Below the pieces are notes generated by a model. It did no database searches and was not told where the DNA came from. It worked only from the letters and a program-made list of their open reading frames with translations. Shown here in pieces: positions 1-10,225 of a DNA stretch of 64,000 nt (the first letter of the stretch is position 1; each line of letters opens with the position of its first letter). Location of the stretch: the NCBI GenBank assembly GCA_964019155.1, contig OZ025246.1:3087066-3151065 (forward strand), written 5' to 3'. Both the position numbers and the translations under genes were made by a program. This DNA comes from Osedax fenrisi. Its lineage: Eukaryota > Annelida > Polychaeta > Sabellida > Siboglinidae.

Positions 1-322
1 TAGTTTAACTTATTTATTATTTTAGTATCTTTTTACATTTTTTAATATTTTATTATATATTTTTATTATATTTTATTATTATTTTATTGTTATATACATG
101 ATGATTTCTTGGTATTGAGAGATATATTTAATTTTATTGTATTGCTTTTTTATGAGACAGAACACGAATGAACAATATAGAATTGTAAAATATTTATTTA
201 TATTTATTCATTTTGTATTAATTCTCTCATTACCAAGAGCAGGTTGGTATCTCGATAAGTTCAATAGAACTTCTATACCATACCTGGGTTTTTGATCTCG
301 GTCATCAACTGAATCTGATATT

Positions 323-340
<18 letters not shown>
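1..340 (+). mobile_element. CR1-like LINE 3' untranslated end with (ATT)n tail
   Basis: This is the 3' end of a non-LTR retrotransposon; the same segment in copy 2 directly follows an RT C-terminal ORF. It ends with a stem-loop at about 240-286 followed by TCTGAT and an ATT microsatellite (319-340), the kind of short-repeat tail used by CR1/L2-type LINEs. The hairpin has an outer stem (AGGTTGGTAT with ATACCATACCT), an inner stem (AAGTTC with GAACTT) and a conserved internal CTCGAT bulge. Confidence 0.75.
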
Positions 341-354
<14 letters not shown>

Positions 355-468
355 TAAGATATACATTATAATTTTATATATATATAAAACATACAAATAA
401 GTATATATATATATAAATAAGATATAAATTATAATTTTATATTATATATATATAAAACATACAAATAA

Positions 469-514
<46 letters not shown>

Positions 515-535
515 ATAAGATATACATTATAATTG

Positions 536-588
<53 letters not shown>

Positions 589-762
589 ACAAATAAGTAT
601 ATATATATATATAAATAAGATATAAATTATAATTTTATATTATATATATATAAAACATACAAATAAGTATATATATATAAATAAGATATACATTATAATT
701 TTATATTATATATATATATATATAAAACATACAAATAAGTATAACACATACATGTATATATA

Positions 763-803
<41 letters not shown>

Positions 804-805
804 TT
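338..805. repeat. TA-rich microsatellite/minisatellite tract (copy 1)
   Basis: Interrupted (TA)n with a recurring unit of about 70 bases containing AAAACATACAAATAAGTATA and AATAAGATATA. The equivalent in copy 2 (26650-27152) differs in length. No gene is seen in it. Confidence 0.9.
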
Positions 806-980
806 TATTATTTCTATCTAATATTTGTAGTATATAATCTTTATAGTATAATTAATACAATTTATTAATTGTATGGTATAAATCAATGTATATCATATAC
901 CATTCAATGGAACGACCGCAATTTGTATATTATTTAGAGAATTTAATTATGCAAATTTGTTATCGTTGATTGGTCGATTC

Positions 981-1385
981 ATCGCCCAAAACCCCCTCAT
1001 GATATCGACCAAAATACCCTCATAGCATATAGTATTGTTATGTTATCTTTGTTCAATTATATAATTAATATTTTTAATTAATTTTTATTTCATTTTATGT
1101 AGAATATTGAGTAGTTTAATATTATAAAAAAATTATCATAAAAATGTTTTTAATTGTGTTGTAATTTACCATTAACTCTCCGCTATTTATTACAATAATA
1201 TAGCAGAAAATGCACTTTTTACATAATCGATAATATTATTCAATATATTTAATTTTTCTTAAATTTTTCTTAAAATATTAGGTAACATTAACATTATACA
1301 CAGTTCGTTTATGTAAGATATTTTCATATCTATTACCGTTGTGGTTATATTGCCATCGACCACAACCCCCTCACGTCCCCTACTA
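981..1385. repeat. Paired GC-rich motif (transposon-end-like), copy 1
   Basis: The motif ATCGCCCAAAACCCCCTCA at 981-999 recurs as ATCGACCACAACCCCCTCAC at about 1355-1375, followed by GTCCCC, in an otherwise AT-only region. The reverse complement occurs twice at 18159-18390. It may be the end of an unclassified DNA element. Copy 2 of this stretch is at about 27329-27733. Confidence 0.4.
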
Positions 1386-1421
1386 AAACCCAGAAATAAT
1401 AATGACAACAAAAATGAAAAA

Positions 1422-1453
1422 CCCCCAAAAAACCCAAAAACCCCAAAAACCCC
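1422..1453 (-). other. G-quadruplex-capable G-run cluster (copy 1)
   Basis: On the minus strand there are four G runs (4, 4, 3 and 5 bases) separated by T5-T6 spacers, fitting the usual G4 pattern G3+N1-7. The same lies at 27770-27801. It sits inside a minus-strand ORF (1259-1513) whose glycine/phenylalanine stretch is simply this repeat translated, so I do not call that ORF a gene. Confidence 0.6.
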
Positions 1454-1520
1454 TACTTCTGCTAACCATGCATTTACATATATGTGATAATTGATATAAG
1501 GGAATATTATCATGTATAAG

Positions 1521-1557
<37 letters not shown>

Positions 1558-2320
1558 GTTGAATTTTGAATGCCGAAGTGAACAGTCTTTTTTTTTTACA
1601 TTACTATTTCATTCAAAATGTACATTTAAAATTTATAAATTAACACATTATTTTATATTTTATTTATATTTCATTTGATGAATACCAAGTATTTATAAAA
1701 TATATATTTTTAATTTTATTTTCTTTTGTATTGTAGATTTGTCAAAATAATTTAATTTTAATTTCTTTTGTCTGGCTATTACATAATTATTTTTTTCTCT
1801 TCATAAAATAAATTCTGATATCATTTTATTATAATGTATATTGTTTTATTGATTTTTATAGTTCATACATATATTATATGTGATATAAAAGTGTAGATTT
1901 TCATATAGTTTCAGCGGGTTACGATTAAAAAGGACGAGTTTAGGGTTAAAGGTTAAATTTTAAATGCGAAATAAAATGTCAGTTATAATTGCAGTAAAAA
2001 GCGACAGTTGAATTAGCTATCGAAGAGAGATGATTTAGAGATATTGATGATTCAGAATTATAATGTTATATTGATTTATTGAATGTTTATTTATACACAA
2101 AAATAACATATATATAAGCCATGATCTATTGAGTTATGCATAGTTAGATAATTGGAAGTTATCTGATAGTATATTGGAATAGTAAGACAAGAATAACAAT
2201 ATTCGAATGGCATTCACATATATGTGATAATTTATATAAGGGAGTAATATCATGTACAAGCATTATATGTATATATAATGAGAGTAGGAGGTGGCAGGGA
2301 ATAAGTATCTGGAGACAAAT

Positions 2321-2572
2321 TTAATTAAGGGGGATATTGGGTAGATATATTGAACATGTCACCAATGATAATCGATTTAAAATAAAGGAAGTTAATATTT
2401 TAGTAGGCTTCCAAGAAGATATTTTTTTTCTAGGATTGATATACGAATTTAATGGAATATGAAATAGAATAAATGAGAAATTCAATAATATAATATATAG
2501 GATATGTAAGGATATAGGATTGATAATACTCTTGGAATATTTATTTGAGTATTTAATGTAGCGCATATTCAT
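2321..2572 (-). pseudogene. Hydrophobic exon remnant, possibly receptor TM segment (copy 1)
   Basis: An 83-codon open frame with a strongly hydrophobic first half ending in PLNSYINP. That resembles the TM7 NPxxY neighbourhood of rhodopsin-type receptors but lacks the following xxY, and the rest looks random. Related decayed sequence recurs at about 6345-6480, 9187-9460 and 35830-35945. It lies on the same strand as the cbEGF exons. Duplicated at 28673-28924 (one residue differs, Cys to Phe). The receptor reading is weak. Confidence 0.25.
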
Positions 2573-3097
2573 TGGAGTTATCTCATCTCAATTAATTCTT
2601 AAATGTGTAATGTTACTTATTTTTGTGTGCAATAAATCTATTAAATTATATTGCAACATGACATTCCAACATTTTCAGGGAACCGATGTTATGAAAAAGG
2701 GTATAAATTGAATGTTATTGAATAAATAAGATATTTTAACATTGGAGAAATTATATCATGATTGAGCTAAGTAGGAAAAAACCATTATTTAGGGAAAGAT
2801 TGAATATATCAAGAATATATGAATCCTTATTTGAAGATAATATTGTAATGGGTTCTATAGTAAATTCATTAGAATAATAATAAGAATAAAACTTAAAGGT
2901 GATATCAGATATAATAAAAATAGAAGGAATATATAATACAGATGTATATATATATATATATAAAAATTGAAAAAGTTAATATTTATTAAAACATACAAAC
3001 TTGAGAAAAATTTAAAATGATCGATATATATTATATTATTAAATTATTTAACAAATATTATGTAATATATAATATAAATATTTTAATATATTGTAAC

Positions 3098-3226
3098 CAG
3101 TACACACTTCTCCTTTCTTTTCATATCCATTATTACATTTACATTCGTAACTTGTATTTGTATTTACGCAATAAGAATGTCGTAATTTTGAACATAAGGA
3201 AGTATCTCGTCTACATTCATTGATAT
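3098..3226 (-). CDS. Calcium-binding EGF-like domain exon (copy 1, exon i)
   Basis: A 129-base exon, 43 codons, phase 1 at both ends as is typical for shuffled EGF exons. It is bounded on the minus strand by a TTATTTAG acceptor and a G|GTTACA donor. It starts with the cbEGF signature DINEC and has the six cysteines in normal order. A CVNT segment carries the Asn where cbEGF domains are beta-hydroxylated, and CNNGY follows before the last Cys. Such domains occur in extracellular or receptor proteins. A second EGF exon lies 3.8 kb upstream on the same strand. The flanking coding exons of the gene are not identified, so it may be an isolated relic, but this exon is undamaged. Confidence 0.7.
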
Positions 3227-3386
3227 CTAAATAATAAAGTATATAAAGTATGTTATATATATATTATAAATGAAAGTTGTATTACATTAGAATTAAACTA
3301 CATATTGATCATTTGTATATGATGAGAGTTTGATATATTTCCACTTATCATAGATATTACCATACCACTCATATATCACTAGTAGG

Positions 3387-3468
3387 CAGGCCCGAAGCCA
3401 CAGGGGGAGGGCTATCAGGGGGGCCTACGGGGCAAGGCCCGCCCCTGAGATCAGGTAGGCCCCTAAAA
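3387..3468. mobile_element. GC-rich transposon-end-like island (copy 1)
   Basis: An isolated ~80-base GC-rich island, beginning CAGGCCCGAAGCC and on the other strand TCAGGGGCGGGCC. It resembles the ends of hAT-type DNA transposons, which begin CAG(G)GGCGG. No partner end was found. Same island at 29737-29818. Classification is inference. Confidence 0.35.
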
Positions 3469-4015
3469 CTTGTTTCACATTAAGTTTTTTTCATATATTA
3501 TTTACTATAGTATTTCTATAGATATTTAATTATATTTATATTTATATTTTATAATTTTATTTATATTATATTTATTTATTAGAATGTATGTATTTAGTCA
3601 TATACATTATAGTGAGGATCCAATTCAGTATATCCTATTTATGGTTTTATAAAATATTTTCTAAAATTATGATAAATATTAAAATAAATGTTAATAATTT
3701 AATTGTAATTAGTTACCCTATCATGAGAAAACTAAAAAAATATTTGGTTTTCTAACTAAAATAGGAACAGATAAATTAATAGATCACAGAATAGCAGTAA
3801 CATAATCAAATATCCAACCAACCCCAAACCCAAAGAATAACACTACGAAATATGAACAAGTAAATTTTAAATATCGTTCATCTTATCTCGGAAATAAAAT
3901 TAGAAGGCTTACCGATAATATTTATCTATATACAAAATAAAGAAAATTTAATTTATATCCATTTGTAGATTATAGTAATTTCACAGTAAGTGGTTACTGT
4001 AGTATTATTGAATAC

Positions 4016-4209
4016 GCCTACTATACATATATAGCGTGACTAAGCCACGCCCATTACACATGACTTACGAGACACTTACTTATTAATGCACAACTAATCA
4101 GCACCTATACATAATTATATCATATAACCTATATAATATATCGTAATACACGATACGAGATACGGCGAACTTCCAGACAAGGTTAGTCACGTATATATGT
4201 ATAGTAGGC
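4016..4209. mobile_element. MITE with ~30-base inverted repeats (copy 1)
   Basis: The left end GCCTACTATACATATATA matches the reverse complement of the right end at 4181-4209 almost perfectly, including the following (A)CGTGACTAA. The interior (~130 bases) has no coding potential. Compact size and TIRs make it a non-autonomous DNA element; superfamily unknown. Confidence 0.65.
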
Positions 4210-4369
4210 TATATTAACTCTTATTCAATCTCATACATACTACAGTTACTACAATTGGAATTCCGCAATGGAAAAAGAAAATGTGTTGATAAATGGTTCC
4301 AATCATGTGATTTATTCGCTTAAAAAAAGATTCAACTGTTGATTGAATACTAGTGCACTCTCATAACAA

Positions 4370-6350
4370 GTATTTATTTCAACTTCTCAATTATAGATCA
4401 GTACGAAATAAAGTTAATTTGATTACACAATCAATTATTGATTCTAATTTTTCTATATCTGCAATTACTGAGACTTGGCTATCTATTGGTGATTCAGATC
4501 TAGCTTCCCAACTGACCTCTAATTTTTTTTAAGTATTGCTTACTAATAGGTCTACATCACATCATCGTGTGGCCAAACGCTGTTATTCTCACCTGAACTT
4601 AAGCTTATTTCATCATCTACCCCATGTTTTTCTTCATATGAAATTCTGATCTGTAATATTCAGTTCCCATCATTATTTACCATTGTAATTATACTTATCT
4701 ACCGTTCACCTTCATCTAGCCTATTTCTTAGATGACCTCTTTTCTATTTTAGAATCTTTCACATAGTTAACACGGCTATTCTTGGTTATTTTAATATTCA
4801 AATTAATAATAAAATCATGATTCCTTATCTCTGAATGAACTTATATTTTAGTATTCCCTGACGCAACATTTTTGCTTTACAACTAACACTAATAGTAATA
4901 CGATTGACTTTTTTTTGTATTTAGCTGATTCTAAATTAATTTCATATCCAACTCAAAGTTCTCTAATATATGATCACTTTTCCATATTATTTGATTTAAA
5001 CTTGCCGGTGATACAAATTAATCCACCTTCTATAGATCGTTCTATAGATCTATAGATCGTTTCGGAAAATCTCCTCTATTGATAAACCAATATCTATTAA
5101 CTTTGTATTCCATCAATTTAACAACATTATATCTTTTTATATGTGTACACTTTTTAATTATTTTAATTTGGAATTATCTCAGTCGCTTGATATTTTTGTA
5201 CCCTCCATTACTCTTATCAACCGAATGTATATAAGTTTCCCTGGTTTCATATTGAGTTTGTTAACTCGCGGCAACTACTTCGTAGACTACAATATAAATA
5301 TGCATTGTATAAACTTGAATTAATATTATTGCTTATAAAATTTTCGATAGCTTTATAAGAAAAAAACTTATATTTTCTAAGCAAGCTTATACATAATCTT
5401 CCACCTTAGTAGGTAAAACTCAGACCTATCATCTTCCTGACCAAATTATTCAGTTATTTGTTCCTTGTTTACCAATTATTCCAATATAAAAAGTATAGTA
5501 TTATCAATGTACTTCCAGACATCAATTATGCATCTAATTTATCAAGTTATCATCCAATATCCCAGATACCATCCTTATATAAGACATTAGAACAAGTTAT
5601 GTCCAATAATTTTTTTAATTATATTATTATCAATGCTATTATTGATAAATATCAAAATGCATATTCTCCTCATCGTAGTACCGAAACTGCCCTTACTTAG
5701 ATCATTAATTATACTGTCATATCTCTTGATAATAAAGCCCCATACTATATCGTACTACTATACTTATCTAGTGCTTTTGATACTTTCAACACAATATTAT
5801 ATCTATTAGACTTAATGAAATTAATTTACATGGTCAATTCCACAATCGGAACATCCTCATCTAGAACATCTTCGGTGAAGATTAACACCTGTTGTCTCCT
5901 CCTTATGTTAACATACATGGTGTTCCATAATGATCTATTCTTGGCCCTATATTGTTCATTATTTATATTCTTCCTATCAAATAAATTGTTCACACATATC
6001 CTAATATCATAATATTAACTATTATCTTTATGCCGATGATCTTCATATATATAGCATTTACCTAGTTCTAGCGATTCTGGTCTGATTCAAATATCTATGT
6101 TTAATTGTATTACTGATCTAACTCATTTGTTATCTCATAACTCCATTTCCTTAACTATTATTAACACTAATACTATCATATTCTCAAGACTCAGTTATCT
6201 TCTATCAATCACTCATCCTTTTATACTATATCTGCTAACTTCTCAATCTATAACTACCCTCGGTGTCACTATAACCTCTCATCTAGACTTCTATCCACAC
6301 ATTAATAATATAATACGCACTACTAACTATTTTCTATATCGAATTTTTTT
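4370..6350 (+). pseudogene. Decayed L2/CR1-like LINE, endonuclease plus reverse transcriptase (copy 1)
   Basis: Frames interrupted by many stops and shifts still spell an AP-endonuclease (ITETWLS at ~4460, then YRSP and DH motifs) followed by RT. At 5540-5700 are the SSYHPIS fingers and the RSTETALT motif; AFDT is near 5775; YADD is at 6029-6040; SLGVT-like TLGVT is near 6255. The fragment stops at about 6350 in a T run, where an unrelated genomic repeat resumes. It is non-functional. The short methionine-started frames at 5141, 5458, 5815 and 6097 are pieces of this one element. Confidence 0.85.
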
Positions 6351-7040
6351 TTCTGGGATTGATATACGAATTTAATGGCACATGAAATAGAATAAGTGAG
6401 AAATTCAATAATATAATATGTAGGAGATGTAAGGATATAGAATAGATAAACTCTTGGTATATTTATTTGAGTATTAATGTAGCGCATATTCATTGGAGTT
6501 CTATCGTCTCAATTAATTCTAAAATATTTAATCAAAATTTTAAATATATGTTTAATGTAACTTATTTGTTTGCAATAAATCTATTCAATTATATAGCTAC
6601 ATGACATTCCAGAATTCTTAAGAGAACTTAAGTTATGAAAAAGGGTAATAATTTAGATTTTATTTAATAAATAAGATATTTTAATCATCCGGGAAATTAA
6701 ATCTTGCTTGAACTAAGTTGGAAAAAAACTATTATTTTGGGAAATATTGATTATATCAAGAATATATGAATCCCTATTTTAAGATAATATTGTAAAATTT
6801 TCTAAAGTAAATATATTATAATAATAATAAGAATAAGAATTAAATATTATATCAGATATAATGAAAATAGAAGTAATATATAATACAGATTTATATATAT
6901 ATAAAAATTAAAAAGATAAAATGTATTAAAACATACAAACTTGATAACAAAATAAATTATCGATACACATTAGGTTTACACATAAATTATTTAATAAATA
7001 TAATGTAATATATAATATAAATATTGTAATATATTGTAAC

Positions 7041-7169
7041 CTGTACAAACTCTTCTTTGCAGTCTATATCCTTTAATACATCTACATCGGCCACCATTTT
7101 TTGTATTTACGCAATAAGTATATGGTACAGTTGAACATATGGTAGTATTTCGTTTACATTCATTGATAT
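7041..7169 (-). CDS. Calcium-binding EGF-like domain exon (copy 1, exon ii)
   Basis: A 129-base phase 1-1 exon on the minus strand, 43 codons. It begins DINEC, has six cysteines and a CVNTKNGGRC segment, and ends CTG before a GTTACA donor. The exon and about 900 bases around it are related to the unit at 2430-3380, so the EGF exon arose by local duplication before the 9.5 kb block was copied. No stop or frameshift. Confidence 0.7.
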
Positions 7170-7501
7170 CTAAATAATCTAGTATTTAAAGTATATTAAA
7201 TATATTATAAATGTAAATTTTATTTAATTACATTAGAATTGAACTACATATTGATCATTTGTATATGATGAGTTTTTGGTATATGTCCACTTATCATAGA
7301 TATACCCATGCCAATCCTATATCAATGGTAGGCTCACATAAATAATATAATATAGATAATGATGAACGAGAATAATAAATTAATAAATAAAAAATAATTA
7401 AACAAAACGATAATATAAAACAATTTATAATAATAGTAATGATTCACGATTAACATGAATGAATAATAATACTATTACATTAATGTAATATAGACATTCC
7501 C

Positions 7502-8890
7502 AGGAAACCAAAGTAGGTGTATTATGTTGCGATTGGTTGTATTTGGTTGTAATTGGTTGTAAAAATAGGTGTAACATAGTGTAAATACGTTGTATTTACA
7601 CTCAAAAATACAACTTATAATTTAAAATAAGTTGTATTATTAGGTGTAGAATAGTGTAAATACAAAATTTATATTTTATAGTTGGTATTCGTTGTATTTA
7701 CACTCAAAAATACAACTTATAATTTAAAATAAGTTGTATTTTTAAGTGTAAATACACCATTTATAATTTATAGTTGTAATTCGTTGTATTTACACTCACA
7801 AATACAACTTATAATGTAAAATAAGTTGTAGAATAGGTGTAGAATAGTGTAAATACACCATTTATATTTTATTGTTGTAATTCGTTGTATTTACACTCAA
7901 AAATACAACATATATCTTAAAATAAGTTGTAAAAATAGGTGTAGAATAGTGTAAATACACCATTTATATTTTATAGTTGTAATTCGTTATATTTACACTC
8001 AAAAATACAACTTATAACTTAAAATAAGTTGTAAAAATAGGTATAGAATAGTGTAAAAACACCATTTAAATTTTATAGTTGTAATACGTTGTATTTACAC
8101 TCAAAAATACCACTTATAACTTTAAATAAGTTGCAAAAATAGGCGTAGAATAGTGTAAATGCACCATTTATATTTTATAGTTGTAATAGTTTATAATACT
8201 ATTAATTTTTAATAACTGTAAACATTAAATAAATTAATTAATAATATATATATTTATTTATATTTTATTTAATTTAATCCTAATTATTAAAATATTTTAC
8301 TTTTTCTTTATTTTAATATATTTATTAACTTATTACTAATATAAATTAATTATAAATTATTATTTTAATTTTATATTTAATTTAATATTCTGTTTTTAAT
8401 AAATAAGTTATTATTTTAAAATTCATATTTTATTGAATAATCATTATAGTATTTTACAAAATCACAATTATTTTATTCAAGTTTCACCTTGAACAACAAT
8501 TATAATCATAATTATATTGATAATTAGAAAATACAAATGGTTGATGTATATGCACTTTTTTATTTTACATAATAAAGTTGTATTTATAGGTGGAGAATGG
8601 TGTATATGCACTATTTTTTATTTTTATTTTACATTATGAAGTTGTATTTTTAGGTGGAGAATGGTGTATATGCACTATTTTTTATTTTTATTTTACATTA
8701 TTAAGTTGTATTTTTAGGTGGAGAATGGTGTATATGCACTATTTTATATTTTTATTTTACATTATGAAGTTGTATTTTTAGGTAGAGAATGATGTATATG
8801 CACTAGTTTTTATTTGCTCACATAGCACCCAAATTTACAACGTTGTAAATGCGCTATTTGCATACCATTTTTCACCTACTTTTGTTTCTT
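7502..8890. mobile_element. MITE-like element holding two minisatellites (copy 1)
   Basis: Ends are an imperfect ~18-base inverted repeat (AGGAAACCAAAGTAGGTG against AAGAAACAAAAGTAGGTG). Inside are two tandem arrays. At about 7560-8190 there are some six units of ~100 bases, each containing GTTGTATTTACACTC and its near-inverse GAGTGTAAATAC/GTGTAAATACACC. At 8570-8810 there are four units of 64 bases containing GGTGGAGAATGGTGTATATG. The short ORF at 8590 is a translation of the second array, not a gene. Confidence 0.6.
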
Positions 8891-8978
8891 GTGTTACTAT
8901 ATATAGCTATAAATTAAATATATGAACGCGTGGGTATGATGGATATATATAGGTAGTTTGGTAAGGATAGAACGATAT

Positions 8979-9032
<54 letters not shown>

Positions 9033-9462
9033 GATACATGCTATAGTTTGCTGAATTAGATAAATTATCGAAGTGTGAATTTAGGGATGAATTAACATCA
9101 AAAGTAATTCTAATATTTAAAGAAGCCAGATACGGATGAATGGGGTGACAGTCAGTTATAATTGTAGTAAAACATCGATATTTAAATTAGCTATCGAAGA
9201 GGGTGTATTGATGATATTGATATGTATTGATATGTTTATGATTTAGAAGTAGAATATTAGATATAAGCCATGATATATTAATTGAAGCATAAATAGATAT
9301 ATAATGAGATGAAGATATTACCAAGAATAGGTCCCTGAGGAAAACTGTAATGAAGGGTGATGTTGGGTAGATAAATTGGAAATTCACTAATGATATTTGA
9401 ATTAAAATAATGGAAAATAATATTTTAATACGACCCAATCAGTATTTTTTCTATAATTGAGA

Positions 9463-10225
9463 TAACCCAAGATCTATATGGATATAGGTTAATATACAAT
9501 ATAATTAATAATTTGTTTTATTGAATATTGATCTTCACTAAAAAGTAACTATATATTTTATAGAAAATATAAATTATCAAATACTTATATATTCTATAAT
9601 ATTTTACATTATCATATGTCATATTTTAGAGAAAATGAGCAAGAAATTCGACAATCTATGATTCAAGCGTCTTCAACAAACTGTTTACCTAATGTTCAAC
9701 CCTCACTAACCCAAGATCTATATGGATATAGGTTAATATACAATATAATTAATAATTTGTTTTATTGAATATTGATCTTCACTAAAAAGTAACTATATAT
9801 TTTATAGAAAATATAAATTATCAAATACTTATATATTCTATAATATTTTACATTATCATATGTCATATTTTAGAGAAAATGAGCAAGAAATTCGACAATC
9901 TATGATTCAAGCGTCTTCAACAAACTGTTTACCTAATGTTCAACCCTCACTAACCCAAGATCTATATGGATATAGGTTAATATACAATATAATTAATAAT
10001 TTGTTTTATTGAATATTGATCTTCACTAAAAAGTAACTATATATTTTATAGAAAATATAAATTATCAAATACTTATATATTCTATAATATTTTACATTAT
10101 CATATGTCATATTTTAGAGAAAATGAGCAAGAAATTCGACCATCTATGATTCAAGCGTCTTCAACAAACTGTTTACCTAATGTTCAACCATCAACATATC
10201 ACAAGAATGATGTATTTGGATATAG
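9463..10225 (+). repeat. 244-base tandem repeat carrying an exon
   Basis: The unit beginning AACCCAAGATCTATATGG starts at 9464, 9708 and 9952, with a diverged end from about 10185. Spacing is exactly 244. The first unit begins at the segmental-duplication breakpoint, in mid-exon. Each unit holds one complete 102-base exon with an ATTTTAG acceptor and an ATATAG|GTTAAT donor. Confidence 0.95.

Larger units (their letters stand above)
1..9462. repeat. ~9.5 kb segmental duplication, copy 1
   Basis: Base 1 onward matches 26313 onward in the same orientation up to 9462, where the copies part (copy 1 runs into TAACCCAAGATC, copy 2 into ATGTAATGGCGCG). Differences seen are mostly microsatellite lengths plus a few single-base changes (for example 2357 region C/A, 7095 region A/G, 8703 region T/G), so the duplication is recent or is an assembly duplicate. 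The left edge is cut by the window start. Copy 2 continues past the junction with a sequence family also seen at 2440 and 6370, so copy 1 carries the derived right breakpoint. Confidence 0.95.

Noticed and set aside
1259..1513. 84-codon ORF with VGVFGVFGFFGGF, kept in both duplicates
   Set aside because: The Gly/Phe run is the G-run tract translated, and identity in both copies only reflects recent duplication.
7500..8190. CRISPR-like array
   Set aside because: Units of ~100 bases are similar throughout with no unique spacers; this is a eukaryotic minisatellite within a MITE.
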